Origin: Micropruina sonneratiae | Lineage (GTDB): Bacteria > Actinomycetota > Actinomycetes > Propionibacteriales > Propionibacteriaceae | Assembly (NCBI RefSeq): GCF_025972045.1 | Contig: NZ_JAPDHX010000002.1 | Coordinates: 1 to 64,000 of the forward strand | Length of the DNA: 64,000 bases | Reading direction: 5' to 3' | Translations under genes and position numbers: made by a program | Shown: positions 19,164-27,475 of the stretch, piece by piece | Position numbering within the stretch: position 1 is the first letter of the stretch | Layout: the number at the start of each line of letters is the position of its first letter | The notes under the pieces: model-generated | What the model saw: only the letters and a program-made list of their open reading frames with translations | The model's database searches: none | Told to the model about the DNA's origin: nothing

Positions 19164-21017
19164 ATGTCCACACCCATCATCACCAACGACTTCGCCCCGG
19201 TCGACGGTCTCGCACCAGAGGCCCGTCGAGCCCGGACGAAGAACCCGTACACGCCCGTCATGGTCGCCGTGTCCATCGCGGCCACGCTGGGCATCATCGC
19301 CTACGCCTGGTTCCTGCTGAACCCGGACAACCGCGGCGACATCCTGCCCTGGGCGATGGTCATCGTCGCCGAGGTCATCCTCATCTTCCACGCACTGATG
19401 GCGATGTGGGCCATCCTGGCGGGCCACAAGGACCCGCGGACGTTCGCCTTCCACGATGCGCAGCGCACCCTCTACGACCCCGCGGTCAACGAGGAACTGA
19501 CGGTCACCTACGACCCCACCCAGTGGCCGCTGCACCTGGACGGCGAGCAGGCGACGGTCGACATCCTGATCACCGTCTACGGCGAGCCGATCGACGTGAT
19601 CCGGCGCACCGCCGAGGCCGCCAAGGCCGTCCGCGGGGCGCACAACACCTGGATCCTCGACGACGGGAAGTCCGACGAGGTCCGCGACATGGCCGCCGGC
19701 CTGCAGATCGGCTACATCCGCCGGCTCACCAATCACGGCGCCAAGGCGGGCAACGTCAACAACGCTCTCACCGTGGCCAAGGGTGACTACTTCGTCATCC
19801 TGGACGCCGACTTCGTGCCGCGTCCGGAGTTCCTCGAGGAGACCCTGCCGTTCATGGTCGACTCCAACGTCGCGTTCGTGCAGACGCCGCAGACCTACGG
19901 CAACATGCACAACATCATCTCCCGGGGCGCCGGCTACATGCAGTCGATGTTCTACCGGTTCATCCAGCCCGGCCGGACCGAGTTCAACGCGGCGTTCTGC
20001 GTCGGCACCAACGTGATGTTCCGCCGGGCGGCCGTGCTCGACATCGGCGGCATGTACACCCAGTCGAAGTCCGAGGACGTGTGGACCTCGCTGATGCTGC
20101 ACGAGCGGGGTTGGAAGTCGATCTACATCGCGAAGACGCTGGCGGTGGGTGACGCGCCCGACACGATCGAGGCCTACACCAAGCAGCAGCTGCGCTGGGC
20201 GACCGGCGGCTTCGAGATCCTGTTCACGCACAACCCGTTCAACCCCAAGCGCAAGCTCACGCTCGACCAGCGCTTCATGTACTTCGTCACCGCGACTTTC
20301 TACCTGACCGGCATCGCACCCGGCATCCTGCTGTTCGTGCCGGCCCTGGAGGTCTTCTTCGACCTGCACCCGGTGAACCTTCAGGTCGATGTGCTCACCT
20401 GGTTCATGTTCTATGCGGGCTTCTACATCCTGCAGATCCTGCTGGCGGCGCTCACTCTGGGCACCTTCCGCTGGGAGGTGCTGCTGCTGGCCGCCAACTC
20501 GTTCCCGATCTACATCCAGGCGTTCCGCAACGCGTTCGTCGGGGTGGACACCAAGTGGCACGTGACCGGCACGACCAAGAAGTCCTCCGCGTTCAACTTC
20601 ATGATCCCGCAGGTGCTGACCTTCGTCTTCCTGCTGGGCACGTCGATCGTGTCGATCTGGCGAGACGTCAACCTCGGCCAGCTCAACGTCGCGACCTTCT
20701 GGAGCGTCGTCAACACGCTGGCGATCGGCGCCTTCATCGGCGTCGGCTTCCACGAGGCCCGCGAGGTGCAGGGCATCGCCGACCCGACCGATGTCGACCT
20801 GGAGGACGCCGTGCTCACCGACGGTACCCCGACGACGCTGGGCCGCGACGAGATCGCCAAGGCCCGGCACAAGGTGGAACTGCTGGCGACGGCCCCGGCC
20901 GAGGTGGCGTCCGACCTGCTGGAGTCTTCTCCGGCGGAACTCGCCGCAGCCCCCGTGGCCACGAGTCCGGCCGACCATTCCCCCGAGCGTGCGGTCCAGA
21001 CCGCAGGCATCAACTGA
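19164..21017 (+). CDS. Cellulose-synthase-like family 2 glycosyltransferase, probable beta-glucan synthase
   Basis: The 617-residue membrane enzyme has two N-terminal membrane segments (about residues 31-52 and 61-86), a cytoplasmic GT-A domain and four or more C-terminal segments. The processive GT2 motifs are all present: Asp166-Asp167 in ILDDGKSDE, DAD at 214-216, SED at 303-305 and QQLRW at 341-345. It therefore polymerises a sugar, probably from UDP-glucose, and moves it through its own channel. No PilZ domain is visible after the last membrane segment, where a low-complexity tail stands instead. The next genes encode an HlyD-like protein and a beta-1,3-glucanase, which point to a beta-1,3-containing glucan. 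The start follows AAGGGAGA; the upstream open frame runs into the promoter. Confidence 0.9.
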   Translation: MSTPIITNDFAPVDGLAPEARRARTKNPYTPVMVAVSIAATLGIIAYAWFLLNPDNRGDILPWAMVIVAEVILIFHALMAMWAILAGHKDPRTFAFHDAQRTLYDPAVNEELTVTYDPTQWPLHLDGEQATVDILITVYGEPIDVIRRTAEAAKAVRGAHNTWILDDGKSDEVRDMAAGLQIGYIRRLTNHGAKAGNVNNALTVAKGDYFVILDADFVPRPEFLEETLPFMVDSNVAFVQTPQTYGNMHNIISRGAGYMQSMFYRFIQPGRTEFNAAFCVGTNVMFRRAAVLDIGGMYTQSKSEDVWTSLMLHERGWKSIYIAKTLAVGDAPDTIEAYTKQQLRWATGGFEILFTHNPFNPKRKLTLDQRFMYFVTATFYLTGIAPGILLFVPALEVFFDLHPVNLQVDVLTWFMFYAGFYILQILLAALTLGTFRWEVLLLAANSFPIYIQAFRNAFVGVDTKWHVTGTTKKSSAFNFMIPQVLTFVFLLGTSIVSIWRDVNLGQLNVATFWSVVNTLAIGAFIGVGFHEAREVQGIADPTDVDLEDAVLTDGTPTTLGRDEIAKARHKVELLATAPAEVASDLLESSPAELAAAPVATSPADHSPERAVQTAGIN

Positions 21018-21063
21018 CCACCCACCCCAACCCGATCACCAGAAAGTTCTGAGGCAAGCAATC

Positions 21064-21804
21064 ATGACCTGGATCAATCGACTCAAACTGTGGGGCGGCA
21101 TCCTGGGCATCGCCGCACTCGTCTTCGCGCTCACCGTGCTGTTCAACCAGCGCCAGTCCCAGGTGGCCAGCACCAGCGCGTCCGTCGAAGCGCCGACCTC
21201 GATCATCGGCTCCTCCTACGGCGGCGTCGTGACAGACGTCTACGTCAAGCAGGGCGACACCGTCCGGGCGGGCCAAGAGCTGTTCACCCTGACCAGCGTC
21301 CAGCTGCAGCAGGACGTGGGCAACGGCCTGAAGCCGTCGTCGACCGAGGCCTACGACATCGACACCAAGAACGGCACCATCACCTACAAGGCGGTCGCCG
21401 ACGGCTACGTCGCCTCCATCGAGGCGGTCAACGGCAGCTACCTGAACAGCGGCTCGGAGATGGCTGTGGTGGTCTCCGACGGCCAGCGCACCGTGTCCGC
21501 CCAGTTCGAACTGGAGCCGACCGACTACGGACGGGTGGAGATCGGCGCGCCCGCCCGGATCGTGCTGCCCAACAACCAGCTGCTGGTGGGCACCGTCGCC
21601 GGCGTGGACGTCAAGACCGACGACCAGGGCACGGCCATCACCTACGTCAGCGTCGAGAGCTCGTCGCTGACGGACGCCTCGCTCAGCACCCTGACCCGGC
21701 TCGACACGCCGGTGACGGTGATCATGGACCTGCGCGACGACGGCTGGCTCGCCGGGCCGTCGGAGGCCATGCTCGCCTTCTTCACCAAGATCGGACTGAG
21801 GTGA
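21064..21804 (+). CDS. HlyD-like (biotinyl-lipoyl fold) membrane protein of the polysaccharide operon
   Basis: The 246-residue protein has one N-terminal membrane anchor (LWGGILGIAALVFALTVLF) and an extracellular part with lipoyl-type barrel segments: SSYGGVVTDVYVKQGDTVRA near residue 60 and YKAVADGYVASIEAVNGSY near residue 115. A GAPARIVLPNNQLLVGTVAG stretch matches the beta-barrel part of membrane fusion proteins. It resembles Alg44 without PilZ, and BgsB of the mixed-linkage glucan system, both partners of GT2 synthases. It follows the synthase by 46 bp and overlaps the next gene by four bases. A role in assembly or export of the polymer is inferred. Confidence 0.82.
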   Translation: MTWINRLKLWGGILGIAALVFALTVLFNQRQSQVASTSASVEAPTSIIGSSYGGVVTDVYVKQGDTVRAGQELFTLTSVQLQQDVGNGLKPSSTEAYDIDTKNGTITYKAVADGYVASIEAVNGSYLNSGSEMAVVVSDGQRTVSAQFELEPTDYGRVEIGAPARIVLPNNQLLVGTVAGVDVKTDDQGTAITYVSVESSSLTDASLSTLTRLDTPVTVIMDLRDDGWLAGPSEAMLAFFTKIGLR

Positions 21805-23855
21805 TCGCCATCGATACCACCAGAAGGACCTTCCTCAGCGCCGTCGCGGGCGGCCTGATCACGACCCTGGTGGCCTGCTCGTCGCCGTCCCCGACGGCGA
21901 CGAGCGGGGCCACCGCCCCGCAGACCGAGGCGGCCGGGACGTCCGCCACCGTGCTCGGCACCGACGAGGTGGCGCCCCTGGTGTCCGACATCGTCCAGGC
22001 CGCCGGCAAGGACCTCAAGCCCGAACGGCTGGGCGAGGGACTCATCCCGCCCACCAACAAGTGGTTCTCGGGGCTGGTCTTCGGCGACACCGCCCAGCCG
22101 GTGTTCCCGCTGCCGTTGAGCTTCGGGGTCGACGGCAAGGGGTTTTCGTTCGGGCTGCCCACCGTCACCACCACGGCCAAGACGATCATGGGCGGGTACG
22201 CCCCGATCATCAGCGTCGGCACCGGCTCGCAAACGACCTGGTCGGTGACCGGCTACGACGAACTGTCGGTCACGCTGACCGGTACGTCGGGCGGCACGAC
22301 GGTCGGCACGGTGACGATCGCGGAGGGTTCGCCCTTCGTCACGTTCACCGCGGCGGCCGGCACGACGCTCACCACGAACCTGCCGTTCGCCGCCCACGGC
22401 GACGCCTGGTCGGTTCAGGGCGGTGCCGCCGAGTACGGCCTGGTCACCGGCGGTGAGGTGTCGGGCACCTCGGTGAAGCTGGCCGAGGGGCAGACCGCCA
22501 CCTGGTTCCCCGTCCCCGACGGGGGCAGCCTGGACGCCGTGGCGGCCCTGGCCGCCGACCCGCTGAAGGCGACGTCGGCGTCCTACGAGGTGGCCGACAA
22601 GGTCACCACCACCCTGCGCTACGACACGGTCAAGGGTGGCTCGACGGCGTTCGCGGCGATGCCGCACCAGGCCGGCACCCTGCAGGGCGCGGGGGAGGCG
22701 CTGGGTACCTACGCCAGTTCGTACGGCACCCTGACCCTCTACGCCGGCAACGAGCTGACCTGGACCGACCCGACCTACACGGCCCGAACCGGCCTCGACC
22801 TGTCCGGGTTGAGCGCGGACGAGAAGTCCGAGCTGGCCGACTCGATCAAGACCGATGTCGCTGCGCTGGGCGCGTACCCGGCCGACACCTACTTCGGTGG
22901 CAAGGCGCTCTACCGTGACGCCCAGCTGTGGCAGATCGCACGGCAGGTGGGCGCGGACGCCGAGGCCGACAAGCTGAAGGAACGGGTCACCACCCAGTTG
23001 CTGCAGTGGGCCGAGCCAAAGGGTTGTGACACCCGCGCCGCGTTCTGCTTCTTCTACGACACCACCAACTCCGGCATCGTCGGCAACACGCCGTCGTTCG
23101 GCTCCGACGAGTACAACGACCACCACTTCCACTACGGCTACTTCCTGTACGCCGCGGGGGTGCTGGCCGCCGACGATCCCGAGCTGGCCACCAAGCTGGC
23201 GCCGGTGATGAACCTGCTGGCCGCCGACATCGCCACATCGCCGAGCAACGAATACTTCGGGTCCCGGCGCAACTTCGACAGCTACGCGTCGCATTCGTGG
23301 GCCTCGGGCACCTCGCCCTTCGCCGACGGAAACAACCAGGAGTCGGCCTCCGAGGCGGTCACCGCCTACGCCGGGCTGACCCTGTGGGCGCGGGCGTCCG
23401 GGAACAAGAACCTGGAGGTCGAGGCGCGGTGGATGCAGTCCCTGGAGTCGTCCGCGGCGCGGGCCTACTGGACCGACTTCGACCTGTCCGACCCGGTCTA
23501 CTCCGGGTTCGGCCACAAGGTGTTGCCGCTGAACTTCGGCGGCAAGCGCGACTACGCCACCTGGTTCTCGGCCGAGCCGGCCGCGGCCCTGGCGATCCTG
23601 CTGATCCCGGTCAGCCCGTCCTCGGACCAGCTGAAGACCGACGCCGAACGGATCAACGCCAACGTCACCGAGGGCATCGGCAGCAAGGGCTTCGACCAGC
23701 AGTACGGGGACTACATCCTGATGTACTCCGCGCTGGCCGGTGAGGACGCCCGGGTGAAGGCCCTGGACGCCCTGCGCGGCTTCGACCGCAAGCTGATCGA
23801 CGACGGCAACACCTACAGCTACACGCTGGCCTGGCTGCTCAGCCTGAAGTCCTGA
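21801..23855 (+). CDS. GH81 family endo-beta-1,3-glucanase, predicted Tat-exported lipoprotein
   Basis: The 684-residue product starts at a GTG that overlaps the previous stop (GTGA). The N-terminus has a twin-arginine motif (TTRRTFLSAV) and a lipobox ending LVAC, so it should be folded before export and anchored outside the membrane. The rest is GH81: IPPTNKWFSGLVFGD near the front, then DTYFGGKALYRDAQLWQIA, DEYNDHHFHYGYFLYAAGV with the catalytic Asp, and NNQESASEAVTAYAG with conserved Glu residues. GH81 enzymes cut beta-1,3-glucan. As the last gene after a GT2 synthase it parallels the cellulase of cellulose operons and probably trims or releases the polymer. It is followed by a strong hairpin. 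Confidence 0.92.
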   Translation: MIAIDTTRRTFLSAVAGGLITTLVACSSPSPTATSGATAPQTEAAGTSATVLGTDEVAPLVSDIVQAAGKDLKPERLGEGLIPPTNKWFSGLVFGDTAQPVFPLPLSFGVDGKGFSFGLPTVTTTAKTIMGGYAPIISVGTGSQTTWSVTGYDELSVTLTGTSGGTTVGTVTIAEGSPFVTFTAAAGTTLTTNLPFAAHGDAWSVQGGAAEYGLVTGGEVSGTSVKLAEGQTATWFPVPDGGSLDAVAALAADPLKATSASYEVADKVTTTLRYDTVKGGSTAFAAMPHQAGTLQGAGEALGTYASSYGTLTLYAGNELTWTDPTYTARTGLDLSGLSADEKSELADSIKTDVAALGAYPADTYFGGKALYRDAQLWQIARQVGADAEADKLKERVTTQLLQWAEPKGCDTRAAFCFFYDTTNSGIVGNTPSFGSDEYNDHHFHYGYFLYAAGVLAADDPELATKLAPVMNLLAADIATSPSNEYFGSRRNFDSYASHSWASGTSPFADGNNQESASEAVTAYAGLTLWARASGNKNLEVEARWMQSLESSAARAYWTDFDLSDPVYSGFGHKVLPLNFGGKRDYATWFSAEPAAALAILLIPVSPSSDQLKTDAERINANVTEGIGSKGFDQQYGDYILMYSALAGEDARVKALDALRGFDRKLIDDGNTYSYTLAWLLSLKS

Positions 23856-23864
23856 GCACAGGCC

Positions 23865-23912
23865 GCTGGTCGAGTGTGGCCGGACCCCTGGGTCCAGCCG
23901 CGCTCGACCGGC
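23865..23912. terminator. Two-tier hairpin between convergent genes
   Basis: The outer arms GCTGGTCGAG and CTCGACCGGC pair over 10 bp with one G-U, and the inner arms GGACC and GGTCC continue the stem. It lies between the converging GH81 gene and the DinB-type gene, so it can end transcription from both sides. Confidence 0.75.
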
Positions 23913-23918
23913 GAGCCC

Positions 23919-24686
23919 TCACCACGTCACCGTGAGTTGTCCCAGCAGGGCATCGACCGGCTCGGCATCACCCTCGACGGTGAAGTGCCGGCCACGGTTC
24001 CACAAGCCGGTGTAGAGGGCGCGGGCGCTGCCCGTCACGACGGTGTCGGCGTCCGGATCGCTGCCGGTGGTGGCCGAGTACCCCTGCGGCCCGAGGCTGA
24101 TCGTCCAGTTGCCCAGGCCGTCATCGGTGCGCACCGCGACCTGCCGCTCCTCGTGGTGGGTCGGGTTGTACGTGCGACGCGGCGCGAAGCCCAGCAGCAG
24201 TTCGTCGATCCCGTCCCTGGCCAGGGCGGGGGTGAACCACACCTCGTCCGGACGCGGTGGCCGGCCCAGCCGGGCGGCCATCGCGTCGACACCGTGGATG
24301 GTCGTCTCGTGGCACTGCCGGCGCGCCCAGCCCTGGCGGGGTGGGGGAGCGTCCAGCAGGAAGAACGGCACCTCGAGGTCCTCCGGCGCCCCAGCGAGGG
24401 CGTTGAGCAGCCCCACCATGCCGTCGTCCAACCACTCCAGCAGGTCGGGCGCCGCCTCTGCCTCGGCCTCAGCCTCCGGGCCGGGATGCTCCAGCATGCC
24501 GGTCATCAGCGCCGCCGTCGCCCAGCGGTGCACGATGCCCTGGTGGGTGACGAGGTCGCGGACCGTCCAGCCCGGGCAGGTCGGCACCATGGCGTCCAAC
24601 CCGGCACTGGTGGCGTTCCCGCGGATGACCGCGGTCGCGTTGCCGATTCCCTCGCCCAGGTCGGCGAACTCGAGCGTGTTGGGCAT
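23919..24686 (-). CDS. Maleylpyruvate isomerase-like, mycothiol-dependent DinB family protein
   Basis: The 255-residue protein has the N-terminal DinB-like four-helix domain of the TIGR03083 type: CPGWTVRDLVTHQGIVHRWA carries the first metal-binding His, and CHETTIHGVDAMAARLG the HxxxH pair. A smaller C-terminal domain follows. Such proteins are abundant in mycothiol-making actinobacteria and are thought to be metal-dependent thiol transferases, but substrates are mostly unknown. The ATG giving MPNTLEFADLGEG is used; the open frame reaches 37 codons further but is not family-like. It is divergent from the next gene. Confidence 0.83.
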   Translation of the reverse strand: MPNTLEFADLGEGIGNATAVIRGNATSAGLDAMVPTCPGWTVRDLVTHQGIVHRWATAALMTGMLEHPGPEAEAEAEAAPDLLEWLDDGMVGLLNALAGAPEDLEVPFFLLDAPPPRQGWARRQCHETTIHGVDAMAARLGRPPRPDEVWFTPALARDGIDELLLGFAPRRTYNPTHHEERQVAVRTDDGLGNWTISLGPQGYSATTGSDPDADTVVTGSARALYTGLWNRGRHFTVEGDAEPVDALLGQLTVTW

Positions 24687-24789
24687 GGCCCAACCGTAGT
24701 GAGTCCCGGCGCACCCTGAGGTGCCGTTCGGGGGACGGGCAGGGCGCCGCCCGATTGGCTGCCCGCGGGGCCGCGAGAAGGCTGTGCCC

Positions 24790-25407
24790 ATGACCAACGA
24801 TTTCTTCGCCCCCGTGGACCACGTGTCCGCCGCCGACCGGCTTCAGGCCGAACAAAAGCTCCGGGACGCGCACCAGCGGGGTCTGCTGGGCGCCGACGAG
24901 TTCGAGGCCCGGATGTCGGCGGTGATCATGGCCGAGCGGCTGCCCGAACTGACCGCAGCGGTCGAGGGCCAGGCGCCGATGCCACCGGCGGGGTCCTGGC
25001 AGGGGTACCGGACGCCGTCCGAGCCGGTCAACGCCGCTCTCGTCGCTCCGGCGTCCCGATCGGCACGGGGGAGCACCACGATGGCGGTGGCGGCCCACCT
25101 GTCGCCGCTGCTCACCTGGCTGTTGGGGCCGCTGGTGATCTGGGCGGTGAGCCCGGTCGGGTCGCCGGCCCGGCGCGAGGCCGCGAAGGCGTTCAACTGG
25201 CAGCTGGTGGCGTCCGCGATCGGTCTGGCGGCGTCCATGATCGGCTGGATCCTGCCCGGCGACGCCAACCCGGTGGCGCGGATCTGGATGGTCATCTGGC
25301 TGGTGCTGACCGTCATCGGGGCGGTGGCGGCCGCGAAGGGCCGTGACTGGAGCAACCCAGTGCGGCGCCTCGTCGGTTGGGAAGTTTTGTCCGAGCGTGG
25401 ACGTTGA
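24790..25407 (+). CDS. DUF1707 and DUF4870-like membrane protein
   Basis: The 205-residue protein has an N-terminal DUF1707 domain (residues 14-60: AADRLQAEQKLRDAHQRGLL, then EFEARMSAVIMAERLPEL), common in actinobacterial membrane and wall-stress proteins. The C-terminal half has three hydrophobic segments (AAHLSPLLTWLLGPLVIWAV, LVASAIGLAASMIGWILPG and WMVIWLVLTVIGAVAAA) that match DUF4870. The function is unknown. The ATG stands behind AGAAGG. The ssrA promoter overlaps the end of the gene. Confidence 0.82.
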   Translation: MTNDFFAPVDHVSAADRLQAEQKLRDAHQRGLLGADEFEARMSAVIMAERLPELTAAVEGQAPMPPAGSWQGYRTPSEPVNAALVAPASRSARGSTTMAVAAHLSPLLTWLLGPLVIWAVSPVGSPARREAAKAFNWQLVASAIGLAASMIGWILPGDANPVARIWMVIWLVLTVIGAVAAAKGRDWSNPVRRLVGWEVLSERGR

Positions 25408-25413
25408 TATACT
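25385..25413 (+). promoter_or_regulatory. Promoter of ssrA
   Basis: A TATACT -10 hexamer with a TTTTGT hexamer 17 bp upstream lies at the end of the DUF1707 gene. Transcription would start near 25420, about 50 bases before the mature tmRNA 5' end. Confidence 0.55.
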
Positions 25414-25469
25414 GATGTGCTCGCCGATGTCCGGTTCGTCCGGGTCGGTGAGCGCGACACAACTCAACA

Positions 25470-25836
25470 GGGGGTGACTGGTTTCGACTCGGGACGGTAG
25501 TCCCAGGAGAAGCGGGCCGAGGATGCAGGACATCTCGTTAACGATTCTGCACAACCAATAACTGCCGACAACAATCGCGCAGACTTCGCTCTCGCTGCCT
25601 GAGCAGTGACCGAAGGGTCAGCCCGGACGTAGCCTTCCGTCCGGTTCCTGGCCTCGTTTAGAAGGCTTGCTGAGCCGCCTGGGTTCCAGGGGCGGCTCGG
25701 GACTTCACTGGAACTGGGCTCGGCTACCACGGGTTGACACGAGGGTAGGAGCCGAGAAAACCGACTGGTCAACTGCGCCCGGAGAAGTCCTGGTTCACCT
25801 TCTGAGGACGGGGGTTCGACTCCCCCCACCTCCACC
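25470..25836 (+). ncRNA. ssrA: Transfer-messenger RNA
   Basis: tmRNA rescues stalled ribosomes with SmpB and adds a degradation tag. The 5' end GGGGGTGACTGGTTTCGAC and the 3' end with the T arm GGGGGTTCGACTCCCCC are diagnostic. The acceptor GGGGGTG pairs with CACCTCC. The tag frame runs from the resume codon GCC at 25564 to TGA at 25602 and encodes ADNNRADFALAA, an actinobacterial tag with the usual ALAA end for proteases. The terminal CCA is only partly encoded (ACC then C). A strong terminator follows. Confidence 0.96.
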
Positions 25837-25840
25837 CTGT

Positions 25841-25868
25841 GATGCCCACCCCGACCGGGGTGGGCATC
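25841..25868 (+). terminator. Terminator of ssrA
   Basis: GATGCCCACCCC and GGGGTGGGCATC pair perfectly over 12 bp with a four-base loop, five bases after the tmRNA 3' end. Confidence 0.88.
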
Positions 25869-25870
25869 GT

Positions 25871-26293
25871 TGCATCCGGACCCCGCCCGGTCTGGGGGCG
25901 TTCCTGCGGCCCGGTGGCGGGCCCCGGGTGGACGTCGCTCGGAACTCGCAGCCGCTTTCGTGCCGAGGGGCGTCGCGGGGTCCTGTCGTTCTCTGCAACA
26001 CCGACTGCTTTCAGGAACCGTGACTGTTCTCGTGTTGTGACCCGAAAGTAGTGGGCGTTCCTGCGACTACTGGGCGTTGCTGAGAACGGCCGGCCTCCGG
26101 GCCAGCGGCGGGCCGGCCCAAGCGGGCAGCCCTTCCGGACGGAGTGGTTGGTGCAGGGGAGACGGTTCGGGTCCGAAAGCGGACCGGAAGAACCGTCCTG
26201 TCCATCCGGAGGGGGTCCCGCCGGCCACCCCCTTGGGCGCTGCGGGCCGTCCGGCCTCGGTGGCATGCTTGGGCTGGTGAGAGGGCGAGAACG
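25871..26293. other. Intergenic region with no supported gene
   Basis: About 420 bases between the ssrA terminator and yqgE. I see no protein-like frame, no integrase remnant and no second copy of the tmRNA 3' end. A short direct repeat (GGGCGTTCCTGCG) occurs near 25897 and 26054, with a third partial copy shortly after. Its meaning is not clear. Confidence 0.45.
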
Positions 26294-26854
26294 ATGAACG
26301 TCGATGCCACGCCCGGCGTGCTGCTGGTGGCGAGCACCGAACTCAGCGACGGCGTGTTCGACCAGAGCGTCGTGCTGGTCCTGGACGCCGACGACTCCGG
26401 CTCCCTCGGGGTGGTGCTCAACCGCGAGGCGACCATCGACCTGCGCGGCGCGTTGCCTACCTGGGCGCCGCTGGTGAGCGAGCCGCAGGTGCTGTTCGAA
26501 GGCGGCCCGGTGTCCCAGGAGGGTGCCATCTGCCTCGCGTCGCCGCAGCGTCCGGACGAGGAACCGCCGGGCTGGCGGTCCCTGTTCGACGCGGTCGGGC
26601 TGTTGCACCTGGACACCCCGGTCGAGATCGCCGAGGGCGCCTACCGGGACCTGCGGATCTTCGCCGGGTACGCGGGCTGGGCGCCGGGCCAGCTCGAGCA
26701 CGAACTCGAGCAGGGCTGGTGGCACGTCGTCCGGGCCACCTACGCCGACGTCTACGATCGCGATCCGGACACGCTGTGGCGGCGCGTGCTGCGGCGTCAG
26801 GGGGGCGACCTGGCCCTGCTGGCGAGTTGGACGGCCACCCCCGAGCGCAACTGA
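26294..26854 (+). CDS. YqgE/AlgH family protein
   Basis: The 186-residue cytoplasmic protein matches the UPF0301 family: PGVLLVASTELSDGVFDQSV and LGVVLNREATIDL at the front, LFEGGPVSQEGAICL in the middle, and FAGYAGWAPGQLEHELEQGW towards the end. The family is widespread, of unclear function, and named AlgH in Pseudomonas for an effect on alginate regulation. The ATG giving MNVDATPGV is chosen over open frame further upstream, which has no family sequence. It is transcribed alone. Confidence 0.88.
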   Translation: MNVDATPGVLLVASTELSDGVFDQSVVLVLDADDSGSLGVVLNREATIDLRGALPTWAPLVSEPQVLFEGGPVSQEGAICLASPQRPDEEPPGWRSLFDAVGLLHLDTPVEIAEGAYRDLRIFAGYAGWAPGQLEHELEQGWWHVVRATYADVYDRDPDTLWRRVLRRQGGDLALLASWTATPERN

Positions 26855-26984
26855 CCCCAACGGCAGCCCCGCCCGAGCGCCCTGAGCGCCGGGCGGGTGC
26901 ATCGTTGCTGCAACCCTGCTGCCGGGGTGCGTGCCCGGACTAGCCTCAGGGCGTCCAACCAGCAGCCGCGAGGGAGGCGCCGCC

Positions 26985-27475
26985 ATGACAGAGTCGTCAG
27001 ACTTCAGCCGAGGCCAGGTGCGGGCCAACGGCCTCACCTTCGAGTACGTGGAGGCCGGGGAGGGGCCCCTGACCCTGTGCATGCACGGCTTCCCCGACAC
27101 CCCGTTCACCTATCGACACCTGCTACGGGAGCTGGCGGACGCCGGCTTCCACGCGGTCGCCCCGTTCGGGCGCGGGTTCGCGGCGACCCAACTGCCGCCC
27201 CTGCGGCACCACGTGCACACCAGTGTGATGGTGGCCGATCAGATCGCGCTCGCCCAGGCCCTCGGAGGGGGTCCGGACGCCGTGCTGCTGGCCCAAGAGT
27301 GAGGTGCCGTGGGGGCCTGGGGAGCGCTGGGTCGCGCCCCCGAACTGTGGGGCAGGGCGGTCATCATGAGCATTCCGCCGTTCGACATCTTCGGAGAGAA
27401 CCTCTGGCACCTATTCGCAGATCAAGAAGAGCTTCTACTTCTGGTACTTCCAGATGCAGCAGGTCATCCAGAGTT
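26985..27475 (+). pseudogene. Alpha/beta hydrolase, 5' half only, with in-frame stop and frameshift
   Basis: The ATG at 26985 behind GAGGGAGG starts a normal hydrolase N-terminus: NGLTFEYVEAGEGP, then MHGFPDTPFTYRHLL with the oxyanion HGF motif. At 27300 a TGA stands where the family has Trp of the DWGA element, and the same frame continues GAVGAWGALGRAPELWGR and MSIPPFDIFGENL. Near 27417 the frame changes and QIKKSFYFWYFQMQQ follows, another family element. The lid and the catalytic Asp and His regions are missing because the sequence then switches to a GAF-type protein. Three lesions make a working enzyme impossible. Confidence 0.85.

Noticed and set aside
25470-26293. Genomic island integrated at the tmRNA 3' end
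   Set aside because: No integrase, no duplicated tmRNA end, and yqgE follows normally.
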